Position numbers and translations under genes: made by a program. From contig OZ244224.1 in assembly GCA_965217015.1 (NCBI GenBank), positions 620,001-684,000 of the forward strand: a stretch of 64,000 nucleotides of DNA, in the 5' to 3' direction. Below are positions 41,847 to 51,466 of this stretch, piece by piece; position 1 is the first letter of the stretch; each line of letters begins with the position of its first letter. The stretch comes from JAYQKL01 sp038142705 (GTDB lineage: Bacteria > Pseudomonadota > Alphaproteobacteria > RS24). A model generated the notes under the pieces. The model did not search any database. It was not told where the DNA came from and saw nothing but the letters and a program-made list of their open reading frames with translations.

Positions 41847-43001
41847 TTATCGCTCCACCAGTTTGACCCGCGCATTATACCAATTCATGAGAGCCGCTGC
41901 GAACAGGCTCAACCCAAGATATATGCTCATGGTGATAAATAAAATTTCGATTGCTTGTCCGGTTTGGTTCAACGCAGTGCCGGCAAAAACCGAAACCAGC
42001 TCCGGATATGCAATCGCTGCCGCCAATGACGAGTTTTTTGTCAGGTTCAAATATTGGCTGGTCAGGGGCGGAATAATAACCCGCATGGCCTGCGGAATAA
42101 CAACCATGCGTAGGCTTTGCAAGCGCGAAAGACCCAGCGATTGCGCCGCCTCAACCTGCCCTTTTGAGACCGCTTGAATACCAGAGCGGACAATTTCAGC
42201 AATAAAGGCAGCTGTGTAAGTAATCAGCGCTAAAGCCAGCGCGACAAATTCTGGCGTCAGGCTGATGCCGCCTTTGAAGTTAAACCCTTTCAACTGCGGA
42301 TAGTCCAAAGCCAGCGGCACACCGTAAACCCCGAACACAAGAAGCAATGACAGCACAACACCACCCAGCACATAAAAGCGGGTGCGGGTTTTTTGCCCCG
42401 TCAATACGCGCTCAGCTTTATCGCGCCGCGCTATATAGAAATAAACCGCCACGCCCAATAAGAGAATACCAAGCCCCAGCGCAAAACCTGGCAAAGCCTC
42501 AAAGCCTGGCAGATACAAACCACGCTTATTCAGAAAAACCACCTCGCCCAGCGCATAGCTATGGCGCGGGCGCGGCAGCAGGTTCAGCATGGCGGAATAC
42601 CAGAACAAAATTTGAATGAGCAAAGGTAGATTTCGCAGCACCTCAACATAAGTCGTTGCTGTTTTAGCGACCAGCCAGTTTGACGATAAGCGCATCACCC
42701 CAATGGCAAAACCCAAAAGCGTCGCAAAAAAGATGCCGATAACCGACACCAATGCCGTGTTCGCCAGCCCAACCAAAAGCAATCGCGAAAATGTGGAGGT
42801 TTCGTCATAGGCCAGCAATGAAAAATTCACATCAAAGCCCGTCTCTTTGTCCAAAAAACCAAAGCCAGTGGTGATGTTGCGCTCAGCAAGATTATCCAGC
42901 GTATTGCCAATCAACCACCATGCTAAGCCAGCAATAGACAGCAAAAGAATGACTTGCAGAAGATAAGCTCGCCCTTTTGTATTTTGCCAAAACCTCAACA
43001 T
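41847..43001 (-). CDS. aapQ: general L-amino acid ABC transporter, permease
   Basis: Partner permease of 384 residues. Features: an N-terminal membrane segment (YLLQVILLLSIAGLAWWLIG), NITTGFGFLDKETGFDVNFS, TYVEVLRNLPLLIQILFWYS, a large insertion with extra membrane segments, and the C-terminal EIVRSGIQAVSKGQVEAAQS with the EAA loop. The insertion and length identify AapQ/BztB. Confidence 0.94.
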   Translation of the reverse strand: MLRFWQNTKGRAYLLQVILLLSIAGLAWWLIGNTLDNLAERNITTGFGFLDKETGFDVNFSLLAYDETSTFSRLLLVGLANTALVSVIGIFFATLLGFAIGVMRLSSNWLVAKTATTYVEVLRNLPLLIQILFWYSAMLNLLPRPRHSYALGEVVFLNKRGLYLPGFEALPGFALGLGILLLGVAVYFYIARRDKAERVLTGQKTRTRFYVLGGVVLSLLLVFGVYGVPLALDYPQLKGFNFKGGISLTPEFVALALALITYTAAFIAEIVRSGIQAVSKGQVEAAQSLGLSRLQSLRMVVIPQAMRVIIPPLTSQYLNLTKNSSLAAAIAYPELVSVFAGTALNQTGQAIEILFITMSIYLGLSLFAAALMNWYNARVKLVER

Positions 43002-43042
43002 GCTGACACCGCTTTACATCGCATCTTTTTAGAAAAACCGCC

Positions 43043-44062
43043 TTATCGAATAGGCGGTGCAAATTGCAGCCCGCCATTTGTCCATAATGCATTCAGCTCG
43101 CGTGGAATTTGTAACGGAGAGTCTTTGCCAACTGTGCGGTCATAGCTTTCCCCATAATTGCCAACTTGCTTGATGATTTGGAAGGCCCAGTCTTCGGGCA
43201 GGCCTAAATATTCGCCCAAAGCGTTTTCAGTGCCAAGCAGCCGGCGAATTGGCGGGTTATCAGCGTTTCTCATTTTCTCAACATTTCCAGAATTCACGCC
43301 CAGCTCTTCAGCGGCCAGCATGGCATTAAAACTCCAGCGCACAACATCAGCCCATTGATTATCGCCCTCGCGCACAAGCGGGCCGAGTGGCTCTTTTGAG
43401 ATAATTTCTGGCAAAACAATATGCCCGTCTGGGTTTTTCAGCTTGAGACGCTGCGCTGCCAGACCAGATAAATCCGTTGTGTAAGCATCGCAACGACCCG
43501 AATCATAGGCGATAAGCGCTTCATTGGAATTTTCGTAAGTGTTGATTTCATAATCCATCTTATGCGTTCTAAAGTAATCAGCAGCATTGAGCTCAGTTGT
43601 TGTTCCCGCATTGACGCAAATAGACGCGCCGTCTAATTCACGCACCGATGAAACGCCAAGTTCTTTTGTGACCATAAAGCCCTGACCGTCATAAAAATTC
43701 ACCGCTGGAAAATCCACACCAAGCGCAGCGTCTCTTTGTAAAGACCAGGTTGTGTTGCGCGTCAGCACATCAATTTCGCCTGATTGCAAGGCTGTAAAAC
43801 GGGTCTTGGCCGAAAGCGGCAGGAATTTTGTTTTATTTGCATCACCAAATATGGCCGCTGCAATCGCTTTGCATAAATCGACATCAATGCCTTGCCACGC
43901 CCCTGAATCATCTGGGTTGGAAAAACCGGGCAACCCCTGACTGACACCACAGGTCACATAACCGCGCTTTTTCACCACATCTAAAGTCGAAGCCATAGCG
44001 TGTGCCTGCATAAACACTCCTGTCATAAACAATAAAATTAAAGAGGAAGCGTGCTTTTTCAT
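43043..44062 (-). CDS. aapJ: general L-amino acid ABC transporter, periplasmic binding protein
   Basis: Periplasmic solute-binding protein of 339 residues with signal peptide (LILLFMTGVFMQAHAMA). Mature start TLDVVKKRGYVTCGVSQGLP, then GIDVDLCKAIAAAIFGDANK and SGEIDVLTRNTTWSLQRD, all typical of AapJ/BztA. The C-terminal KDSPLQIPRELNALWTNGGL is the family ending. First gene of the aapJQMP operon, divergent from metC, as in rhizobia. Confidence 0.96.
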   Translation of the reverse strand: MKKHASSLILLFMTGVFMQAHAMASTLDVVKKRGYVTCGVSQGLPGFSNPDDSGAWQGIDVDLCKAIAAAIFGDANKTKFLPLSAKTRFTALQSGEIDVLTRNTTWSLQRDAALGVDFPAVNFYDGQGFMVTKELGVSSVRELDGASICVNAGTTTELNAADYFRTHKMDYEINTYENSNEALIAYDSGRCDAYTTDLSGLAAQRLKLKNPDGHIVLPEIISKEPLGPLVREGDNQWADVVRWSFNAMLAAEELGVNSGNVEKMRNADNPPIRRLLGTENALGEYLGLPEDWAFQIIKQVGNYGESYDRTVGKDSPLQIPRELNALWTNGGLQFAPPIR

Positions 44063-44158
44063 TTTTATATCCTTCTTAGCTTGAGCAGATTAATTTGACA
44101 GTCATAGTAACATGAATATCATCATGAAAGCCATGAATTACCGTAAAAATGAGACGAT

Positions 44159-45340
44159 ATGACTGACGCAAAAAAATTTGATGAAAAAACTCGCCTTTTA
44201 CATGAAGGCCGTGTCAGCGCGGATCATCATGGCGCGGTGAACCCGCCTATTTATCACGCCTCGACCTTTTTATTTGAGAGCTATAAGCAATTACTGGGCA
44301 AGGCGCCCTTTCCCGAACATTATTATGGCCGTCACACCACCCCGACCAGCGCCGCGCTTGAAGACGCGATAACCATGCTGGAAGGCGGTTACAAAACAGT
44401 GCTTACACCCTCTGGCTTGAATGCCTGCGCGATTGCCATGATGGCCTTTGTCGCACAAGGCGATCATTTATTGATCTCTGACAGCGCTTATGAACCAAGT
44501 CGCGATTTTTGCGATTATACGCTGGCGCGTATTGGGGTAGAGGTTACCCGATTTAACCCCGCTATAGGCGCAGATATTGAAAGCCTGATTACCCCCAAAA
44601 CAAAAGTTATTTTTATGGAAGCGCCAGGCTCGCAAACCATGGAAATTCCGGATTTAAAGGGCATTATCAAAATCGCGCAAGCCCATAATATAACCACCAT
44701 GCTGGATAACACATGGGCGACACCTGTTTATTTCAAGCCGCTGGAAATTGGCATAAATATCTCAATTCAGGCGGCGACAAAATATATTATCGGCCATGCA
44801 GATGCGCTGATGGGTACCATTTGCTGCGATGAGCAGTCTTATGACCAGTTGCGCAAGACCCATCGTGTGTTTGGGCTTTGTGCTGGCGCTGATGATGTGC
44901 GCCTTGCTTTGCGCGGTTTGCGCACGCTCAACATACGCCTCAAGCACCATGAGGAAAGCGCTCTCGAAATAGCAAAATGGCTTGAAAAACAATCCATTGT
45001 AAAGCAAGTCTTACACCCGGCTTTAGAGTCTTTTCCATTTCACAATCAATGGAAAGATTATTTTAGCGGCGCATCAGGCCTGTTCAGTTTTATCATTCCG
45101 CATCAGACAGAGGACGCGCTTTGTGCCATGCTAGACGACATGGATTTATTTGGCATGGGCTTTAGCTGGGGTGGTTTTGAAAGCCTTATCATGCCCTATC
45201 CCCGCATCAAACGCGACACGGATGCAGAACCTCCAGATGGGCTTCTCATTCGGCTTCATATTGGCTTAGAAGATGTTGAGGATTTGAAACAAGACTTAAC
45301 GGCAGCTTTTGAACGCCTACAAAATGCCAAGCCAGCTTAA
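44159..45340 (+). CDS. metC: cystathionine beta-lyase (PLP-dependent)
   Basis: Cleaves cystathionine to homocysteine in methionine synthesis. 393 residues of the Cys/Met-metabolism PLP family: TRLLHEGRVSADHHGAVNPP, HYYGRHTTPTSAALEDAITM, LDNTWATPVYFKPLEIGINI and the PLP-Lys motif QAATKYIIGHADALMGT. The divergent position next to aapJ is conserved in several alphaproteobacteria and helps the call over other family members such as methionine gamma-lyase. Confidence 0.9.
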   Translation: MTDAKKFDEKTRLLHEGRVSADHHGAVNPPIYHASTFLFESYKQLLGKAPFPEHYYGRHTTPTSAALEDAITMLEGGYKTVLTPSGLNACAIAMMAFVAQGDHLLISDSAYEPSRDFCDYTLARIGVEVTRFNPAIGADIESLITPKTKVIFMEAPGSQTMEIPDLKGIIKIAQAHNITTMLDNTWATPVYFKPLEIGINISIQAATKYIIGHADALMGTICCDEQSYDQLRKTHRVFGLCAGADDVRLALRGLRTLNIRLKHHEESALEIAKWLEKQSIVKQVLHPALESFPFHNQWKDYFSGASGLFSFIIPHQTEDALCAMLDDMDLFGMGFSWGGFESLIMPYPRIKRDTDAEPPDGLLIRLHIGLEDVEDLKQDLTAAFERLQNAKPA

Positions 45341-45429
45341 CTAAAGACATTCGATAAAAGATTGGGTGTCGCGCCATATTTATGATAAATCAAAGGCAGT
45401 TATAGGCTTTTTTTAATCTGGACTCCTGC

Positions 45430-46185
45430 ATGCGCACAGACAAGCCAATCATCGCCGTCATTTCCGATAGTGTGTATCAAGACAATACGCGCCTTTACAG
45501 TGCTGGCAAAAAATATATTGAAGGGCTAGTTGCTGTGGCAGATGTATTGCCAGTTATTATACCAAGCTTACCCAAAGCGGACCTGCTGCCTTATTTAGAC
45601 ATGGCCGATGGCGTGATGCTCACTGGCAGTCTTTCTAATATGCACCCGCGCCATTATCGCCAAAACGCAACCCCCATACATGAGCCGTTTGACGAAACGC
45701 GTGATGAAACCGCTTTATTTTTTATCCAACACAGCTTAGAGCGCAATCTGCCGCTTCTGGCCATATGTCGCGGCTTTCAAGAGCTTAATGTTGCCCTTGG
45801 CGGCACGCTTTTGCCCAATATACATGAGCAAAGCGGCAAACTTGACCATCGGGAACCTGAAACAGAAGATAGAGATATCAAACATGCACCGCGGCACATG
45901 GTTCATTTCCCAGAAAATGGTCTGTTTCATAAATGGACAAATTTACGCGAAATGAAAGTCAACAGCTTGCACCGTCAAGCGATTGACCAATTATCTGACC
46001 AGTTAAAGATTGAGGCGGTTTGTGAAGATGGCACGATTGAAGGCGTCAGCGTCAAGGGCTCAGCACAGTTTGCTGTGGGCGTACAATGGCACCCAGAATA
46101 TGACGCCGCGCATAATCCTTTTGCAAAGCCTTTTTTTAGCGCTTTTGCCAATGATGCAAATCAGCAACGCCTTGCTAATACTTAA
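45430..46185 (+). CDS. gamma-glutamyl-gamma-aminobutyrate hydrolase family amidase (peptidase C26)
   Basis: Class-I glutamine-amidotransferase-like hydrolase of 251 residues. The nucleophile Cys is in LPLLAICRGFQELNVALGG, and the His/Glu pair in FAVGVQWHPEYDA. PuuD-type enzymes split gamma-glutamyl-GABA in putrescine breakdown. The ATG at 45430 is preceded by a weak site. It stands alone between metC and the FecR gene, so the substrate is not supported by context. Confidence 0.88.
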   Translation: MRTDKPIIAVISDSVYQDNTRLYSAGKKYIEGLVAVADVLPVIIPSLPKADLLPYLDMADGVMLTGSLSNMHPRHYRQNATPIHEPFDETRDETALFFIQHSLERNLPLLAICRGFQELNVALGGTLLPNIHEQSGKLDHREPETEDRDIKHAPRHMVHFPENGLFHKWTNLREMKVNSLHRQAIDQLSDQLKIEAVCEDGTIEGVSVKGSAQFAVGVQWHPEYDAAHNPFAKPFFSAFANDANQQRLANT

Positions 46186-46257
46186 TAATTCCCGCTAATA
46201 AAACTTTCATTCGCAATTTTTTCCTTTAATTTGTTACCAGTTTTTAGGGAGTAAGTT

Positions 46258-47901
46258 ATGCGTTATGTGATTCTGACATGTGCTTTCATGAGCGCAATGG
46301 TCGTAAGTTTAGTTTTGAGTAATGTGAGCGTGGCGTCTCAAATTGGTGTTGCCGCTGGCATTCGTGGACAGGTTATTAGAGCCAGTTCCCCCACCCCGTC
46401 AGCTGCGATTGGACAAATGTCCTCCGGTCAAACCGTTTTTATTGGCGATGAAATCAAAGTCGGGCAACAAAGCCGACTTCAAGTCATGCTGCTTGACGAA
46501 ACTGTCTTTACTCTCGGCGCGAATGCATCAATGACAATCGATGAATTTGTTTATGACCCAAGCACACCGCAAACAAACGCTTTGAGCGCCTCAATCAAAC
46601 GCGGCTCATTTCGTTTTGTCTCAGGCCGCGTGACCGCAAACAATACTGAAGCTATGAAGGTCAATACACCAAGCGCGACCATTGGGGTTCGCGGCACATC
46701 AGTTGGCGGTGAAGTTGAAGAAGACGGCTCCACCACTGTTATTTTGCTCGGGCCTGGTCAAAATAACTCTTTCGGTCTGTCATCGGGTTCAATTAATGTC
46801 ACAAATGAAATGGGCAGTGTTGACATTACCCGCCCTGGTTTTGTCACTGAGGTTCAGGCAAATGCACAGCAAGCGCCACCGTCAGAACCAACACAAGCCA
46901 CGCAAGAGCAGATTCAAACATTGGAACAATCCCTATCCGAACAGGCTGCCATTGAAATTGCAAAAGAATTAGATGTTGATGTTGACGAGCTGCAACTTCA
47001 ACAAGGAACAGACACTAATAATGATGGCGAGCTGGATAGCTTTGCAGCGAACCAAGTTTTGAGTGATAAAATCTCAGCTGAAACAGAAAGTGGTGGCACA
47101 ACGCAAAACCGCGCCCTGCTCGCAGCAACAGCACTTACTTTATTTGGTGAAGAATTGCTGAATATGGACGGCGAAGAAGCTGAAGAGTTTTTCTCTGGTG
47201 TGAATTTAGGCGGCGCGGTCTCTGATATTTTTAATAATGGAGCTGAATATTTAGGCCCAACATTGATATCTGATATCCGTAATGCGGGACTGACCGGTTC
47301 CACCACATTTTTTGCCAATAATGTCGTCATGAACGGCGATTGCGGCGCTGATACATGCGGGTCGTACAATGTGCGCAACACATGGGATTTCACGAATGAA
47401 ACCGTCACCAGCACGCTCACTGGCACATTTTCAATCGATAATGGGCTCGGCGTCACAGCTGGCGACAACACCAATCTCATCACAGGCACACTCAATATGC
47501 AGGCCGAACAATTAAGCTGGAGCAATGCAATCAATGGTGCATTTGTGCAATATCAGCAAACTATTCCGGCTGCCAATTTGCCGTTTCTTCTCGGTGAAAT
47601 ATCAGGCCGTGTTGGGGATCCCGTCTTTGACGAACAAACCGGCGCACCGCTTAATAACACAGCAATTAGTAGTTTTGTGACGATAGATAGCGGCAGCATT
47701 GCTAATGATACAAGGCTTGAAGTTTTTTCAACCTCTGCCCTTTCAAATGTTCAGTTTAACGGTGCAGGTGGAAATGTCGCAAATTTCTCTGACCACTCCA
47801 TCGACATTAGTGTGTTCCCAGAGAACCTTCAGGACGGTTCACCCAACCCTGCAAGTGAAACAACTGTCAGAGGCTTTGTCTTTGGATTGGAGTCAGAATA
47901 A
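46258..47901 (+). CDS. exported FecR-domain protein paired with a beta-barrel protein
   Basis: Protein of 547 residues with a signal peptide (AFMSAMVVSLVLSNVSVASQ) and an N-terminal FecR-like beta domain (VFIGDEIKVGQQSRLQVMLL, TVFTLGANASMTIDEFVYDP, NTPSATIGVRGTSVGGEVEE). A Gln/Glu-rich helical linker with a calcium-type DxNxDGELD loop (TDTNNDGELDSF, about residues 252-263) follows, then a C-terminal beta-rich domain ending TTVRGFVFGLESE that recalls the eight-strand barrels of surface-exported solute-binding proteins. It is not the anti-sigma FecR since it lacks the cytoplasmic part. Its stop overlaps the next start by one base. Function not recognised; surface exposure is inference. Confidence 0.75.
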   Translation: MRYVILTCAFMSAMVVSLVLSNVSVASQIGVAAGIRGQVIRASSPTPSAAIGQMSSGQTVFIGDEIKVGQQSRLQVMLLDETVFTLGANASMTIDEFVYDPSTPQTNALSASIKRGSFRFVSGRVTANNTEAMKVNTPSATIGVRGTSVGGEVEEDGSTTVILLGPGQNNSFGLSSGSINVTNEMGSVDITRPGFVTEVQANAQQAPPSEPTQATQEQIQTLEQSLSEQAAIEIAKELDVDVDELQLQQGTDTNNDGELDSFAANQVLSDKISAETESGGTTQNRALLAATALTLFGEELLNMDGEEAEEFFSGVNLGGAVSDIFNNGAEYLGPTLISDIRNAGLTGSTTFFANNVVMNGDCGADTCGSYNVRNTWDFTNETVTSTLTGTFSIDNGLGVTAGDNTNLITGTLNMQAEQLSWSNAINGAFVQYQQTIPAANLPFLLGEISGRVGDPVFDEQTGAPLNNTAISSFVTIDSGSIANDTRLEVFSTSALSNVQFNGAGGNVANFSDHSIDISVFPENLQDGSPNPASETTVRGFVFGLESE

Positions 47902-49193
47902 TGAAAAAACTCGTTTTAACCCTCTCACTTATCCTGCCCACATCAGCTATTGCTGAAATTAGCTATCAGGATATTTTGAAAAACCCAGATGATAGCGCCT
48001 TGAATCAGCAATATGCGCTTGAGCGCCTACAAGTTGGCGAGCCTAAAACCGCGCTCGCAGCGATAGAGCGTGTTTTGGTGAAAGAGCCTGCGAACCTACC
48101 AGCGCGGCTTTTACGGGCGCGTATCCTATTTGCTATGGGGAGTGACCTACAAGCGCGAGGAGAGCTTGAAGCCCTTGCCGTGCTGCCTCTACCTGACAAT
48201 ATTTCAAGTGAAGTTGAGCGCTTGCTTGAGCAACTGAACCAACGCCAATCGCGCTGGCAGTCTTTTGCGAGCTTCAGCTTTGGTTATATGGAAGGTGATA
48301 ATGTTAACAGCTTCCCAGATTCTGGACAGGCTGAAATCAATGGCGGCGTTTCCAATTTCGTCAGTTCAAATGGCGCACGGGAATTTGCGGACCCTGTTGA
48401 TGACGAGGCCTTTACCTCAAATATTGGGCTCTATACAGAATATGATTTGCTCAACCAAAATGGTGATAAGATTTTTGCGAATTTGAGCTTCTCTGAAATC
48501 TTTGAGAGCGACACCCAATTCATGGAATATACAAGCTATGGGTTTAGTTTTGGGGCGAAAATTAACCGCTTTGGCATCGAGTTCTCACCAAGCATTAGCT
48601 ATGCCGAGATTGAAAGCGAAACACAGCCAAACACAAAATTTGAGGCGATAAATTTAGGCATGCGCAAAGTGCTAGGCGCGAATAAGCAACTTTACGCCAA
48701 TCTTTCTCTCAACCAGCGTGACTATGAACAAAATAGTGAGTTTCCGGTTGCGGATAATTCAGATGTGGAAACTTTCAGCGTAACAGCTGGCTATATGTTT
48801 GCTTTGACACCAAGCTGGCAGCTTAATCTTTCAGCGAATTGGCAAGATGTTGAAGCTGACCTTGCAACTTCACAATATAATAGCAAAGAAGTGGTTTATG
48901 TTGGCGCGGGCTTGCGCGGCATGATTGCGCAAGGGCATATGGTGAGCTTCAATTATCGGCTTGGCGAAAGCGAACATGGCGCAGCCGATTCTGGGGCGCG
49001 GCGTATTCGTGAAGATGACATCACCTCTTTTGGTGTGAATTACCAGCTATTTGGTAATGCTCTCAGTGAGAAACTGAATAATTTCAGATTGGTTCTTGGT
49101 TATGTCAACACCGAGACGGAATCGAATATTTTGCAGTTCAATAATGATAAAACCACCAAATCCATAGCGGTGAATTATATCAAACCATTTTAA
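47901..49193 (+). CDS. TPR plus outer-membrane beta-barrel protein (Slam-like architecture)
   Basis: Protein of 430 residues with a signal peptide (KKLVLTLSLILPTSAIAE), a short TPR-type helical region (LQVGEPKTALAAIERVLVKE, ARLLRARILFAMGSDLQARG) and, from about residue 112, an antiparallel beta-barrel of alternating hydrophobic strands ending VNYIKPF with a C-terminal Phe. Periplasmic TPRs followed by a barrel is the layout of surface lipoprotein assembly modulators (Slam, DUF560). The one-base overlap with the FecR-domain gene suggests that the barrel exports or anchors that protein. The assignment is by architecture only. Confidence 0.7.
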   Translation: MKKLVLTLSLILPTSAIAEISYQDILKNPDDSALNQQYALERLQVGEPKTALAAIERVLVKEPANLPARLLRARILFAMGSDLQARGELEALAVLPLPDNISSEVERLLEQLNQRQSRWQSFASFSFGYMEGDNVNSFPDSGQAEINGGVSNFVSSNGAREFADPVDDEAFTSNIGLYTEYDLLNQNGDKIFANLSFSEIFESDTQFMEYTSYGFSFGAKINRFGIEFSPSISYAEIESETQPNTKFEAINLGMRKVLGANKQLYANLSLNQRDYEQNSEFPVADNSDVETFSVTAGYMFALTPSWQLNLSANWQDVEADLATSQYNSKEVVYVGAGLRGMIAQGHMVSFNYRLGESEHGAADSGARRIREDDITSFGVNYQLFGNALSEKLNNFRLVLGYVNTETESNILQFNNDKTTKSIAVNYIKPF

Positions 49194-49219
49194 TCGAAAC
49201 TGAGTGCTAGATAACGGAA

Positions 49220-49296
49220 TGGCGAACCCTGTAGGACTCGAACCTACAACCTGCTGCTTAGAAGGCAGCTGCTCTATCCAGTTGAGCTAAGGGTCC
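49220..49296 (-). tRNA. tRNA-Arg(UCU)
   Basis: On the minus strand GGACCCT pairs with AGGGTTC (one G-T pair), followed by G and encoded CCA. The anticodon loop CTTCTAA gives TCT. The gene is 77 nt and sits 16 bp upstream of no other RNA; it is downstream of the NDUFS4-like gene on the same strand. Confidence 0.95.
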
Positions 49297-49312
49297 CTTT
49301 CCGTTTTTGCGC

Positions 49313-49618
49313 TTAATGCGTCCACATGCCGACGCGGTCATGCTTGAAATTATCCGAATAGGATTTTGCGACGCGTTTGCGCTTGTGAGGTTTTTGCACA
49401 CGATAAGCAATATTATGCGCTTTTGCATAGGCCACCGCTTCTTCCAGCGTGTCAAATTTGAGTTTAATTTGAGCATCTGTGCTGCCCGCACCAACCCAGC
49501 CGGTCAGCGGGTCGCTTTTGCGCTTTTGTTGCGGCACATATTCAAATATCCAGCTTTTTGTCTTACCCATGCCAGACTGCATTGCGGACTTTGCTGGTTG
49601 ATAGATACGCGCGACCAT
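49313..49618 (-). CDS. NADH dehydrogenase accessory subunit, NDUFS4-like (ETC complex I subunit)
   Basis: Protein of 101 residues: ARIYQPAKSAMQSGMGKTKS, WIFEYVPQQ, DPLTGWVGAGSTDAQIKLKF and DTLEEAVAYAKAHNIAYRVQ. This is the ETC complex I subunit family homologous to mitochondrial NDUFS4 (18 kDa), found in alphaproteobacteria, where it stabilises complex I. It lies just upstream of tRNA-Arg. Confidence 0.93.
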   Translation of the reverse strand: MVARIYQPAKSAMQSGMGKTKSWIFEYVPQQKRKSDPLTGWVGAGSTDAQIKLKFDTLEEAVAYAKAHNIAYRVQKPHKRKRVAKSYSDNFKHDRVGMWTH

Positions 49619-49683
49619 TTTTCACCTCATCTTTAATGGCTCATATATCGCCAAAATTGCATGTTTATTCAAGTGAAAAATCT

Positions 49684-51021
49684 TTAGCCAGTTCCTAAAT
49701 CCACCTCAACACTTGTCATGGCACTGACAAGATTATTGGGGGCAAATTTAATTTTGCCCGTCCATTCAAAATCGGGGAACCGTGCTAAAAACCGTTCAAA
49801 TGCAACCTCCAATTGCATAATCGCGATATGCTTACCCAAGCAATTATGCGGCCCAAAGCCAAAAGCAATATGTTCGGCGGCGTTGGGGCGCAAAATATCA
49901 AACTTATCTGGGTTTTCAAAAATTTTTGGGTCGCGATTGGCAGCACCATAAAAAAACACACATTTTTCATCTTTTGCCATTTTCTGCCCATGCAAATCAT
50001 AATCTTCCATAAGCGTGCGGCGCATGGTGATAACCGGAGAAACCAAACGCAAGGCCTCTTGCGCCATTTGCGGAATAAGTGACGGGTCGTCTAAACACAG
50101 CTGTTTTTGTTCTGGATTTTCTGACAATAAACGCATCGTGCCTGAAATAGAATTACGCGTCGTGTCATTGCCCGCAAACAGAATCAGCAGCCATGAGCCA
50201 TCTAAGTAAGCACGAGAAAGCGGGCGCTCATCAAGCTCTGCCTGCGCGATTAAAGTCAGCAAATCATCGCGCGGGTTTTTCAGCCGGTCAGCCAATACTT
50301 TCTCGCCATACCGAAACATTTGCCTGACATGAAATAAAAACTTGAGAACAAAAATAGGGTTGGCGCGTCCGTCATGCTGGCGCACAAAATAATCTTGCGC
50401 CATTTCCAAATAATGCATCCAATGAATAATTTTAGGGCGGTCTTTTTCATCAACCCCTAAAATTTCACATAAGGTGAAAAGCGGTATTTGTTCCGAAAAA
50501 TGCGGCACAATATCAACAACAGGCCCGCGCTTTTCCAGCGCGTCAAGCAGGCCGTCAACATGACAGGCCACTTTTTCACGCAATTTGCGGGCAAATTCTT
50601 TGGTGAAAAACGGGCGCTGATGCATACGCAATGGCATATGAAACTCGCGGTCAAGGCAAATCAAATTATTCACCGCCGCACGGCTCAGGCGGTTTTCGCG
50701 CTGCTCTTTCGGGCCAGTGGTTATAAAAATCGTGCCGCGTTGCGAGGAAAAAATTTCAGGCAGCAACTCCGCTTCCTTAATATCGGCATAATCAGTCAGC
50801 GCCCAAAAACCTTTCAAGTCTGCGCGATTATCAGGAAAATCAAACCAAGCTACCGGCGCTTGCTCGCGCAATTTTTGATAATATGAAAAAGGCTGGCCTG
50901 TCTCAAAAGTATAAATATCGCTGAGATTTGGCCCATCGGGACATTGAAAAACAGATGGGTAATGCGGGCCGTGCGCCGAGTCTTCTTCTTTCAGCATTGT
51001 TGTCGATACGGGTTCGAGCAT
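49684..51021 (-). CDS. cytochrome P450
   Basis: Soluble bacterial P450 of 445 residues. The heme-ligand loop is IAFGFGPHNCLGKHIA (about residues 392-407), the I-helix oxygen-activation motif ILFAGNDTTRNSISGTMRLL, and the K-helix ExxR is ALRLVSPVITMRRTL. These are class I (ferredoxin-dependent) features, and the I-helix NDTTRNS resembles alkane- or terpene-oxidising families. No ferredoxin or reductase gene is near. The gene for a small membrane protein ends directly before its start, so the two are coupled. Confidence 0.92.
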   Translation of the reverse strand: MLEPVSTTMLKEEDSAHGPHYPSVFQCPDGPNLSDIYTFETGQPFSYYQKLREQAPVAWFDFPDNRADLKGFWALTDYADIKEAELLPEIFSSQRGTIFITTGPKEQRENRLSRAAVNNLICLDREFHMPLRMHQRPFFTKEFARKLREKVACHVDGLLDALEKRGPVVDIVPHFSEQIPLFTLCEILGVDEKDRPKIIHWMHYLEMAQDYFVRQHDGRANPIFVLKFLFHVRQMFRYGEKVLADRLKNPRDDLLTLIAQAELDERPLSRAYLDGSWLLILFAGNDTTRNSISGTMRLLSENPEQKQLCLDDPSLIPQMAQEALRLVSPVITMRRTLMEDYDLHGQKMAKDEKCVFFYGAANRDPKIFENPDKFDILRPNAAEHIAFGFGPHNCLGKHIAIMQLEVAFERFLARFPDFEWTGKIKFAPNNLVSAMTSVEVDLGTG

Positions 51022-51375
51022 TTATCCCCTCTTGTGTTTCATGACCAGACAATAAGCACACAAATACACAACAAGATAATCAACACCCGCAAAAACAAAA
51101 GTCATGGGTGTCGGCGACAAGGCAATAATTCGATATAGGGCGCCAAGCCCCAGCAGAAATGGCCATGTTAGCCCAACCCACAGACCGATTTGGGGCCGCA
51201 TGAACAATAAAAGACTGACCAGCAAAAAACTGCCGCCAAACAAAGAGCCATTGACCGTATCAGGGTCATCAACACCAAGAATTAAAAGCTGCAATAAATG
51301 CGCCACACCAGACAGCAACATTAAATATGCCGCCAAACGAAGCGGGGTTTGCGGGATTTTACCAATAGCGTCCAT
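51022..51375 (-). CDS. small four-helix membrane protein upstream of P450
   Basis: Protein of 117 residues with about four membrane segments (LAAYLMLLSGVAHLLQLLIL, SLFGGSFLLVSLLLFMRPQI, LTWPFLLGLGALYRIIALS, GVDYLVVYLCAYCLVM). I do not recognise a family. Its stop codon directly abuts the P450 start, suggesting co-translation and perhaps a role in holding the enzyme or its substrate at the membrane. Its promoter must lie in the 51376-51660 region, which also carries the structured RNA on the other strand. Confidence 0.6.
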   Translation of the reverse strand: MDAIGKIPQTPLRLAAYLMLLSGVAHLLQLLILGVDDPDTVNGSLFGGSFLLVSLLLFMRPQIGLWVGLTWPFLLGLGALYRIIALSPTPMTFVFAGVDYLVVYLCAYCLVMKHKRG

Positions 51376-51466
51376 GCAAAAAGGGTAAATCTGAATGCCA
51401 CACTTGTCAAAATGATTGTTTGGAAAAAGATTGATTTAAGAGGCAAACGGGTGTTATGTGGGAATT

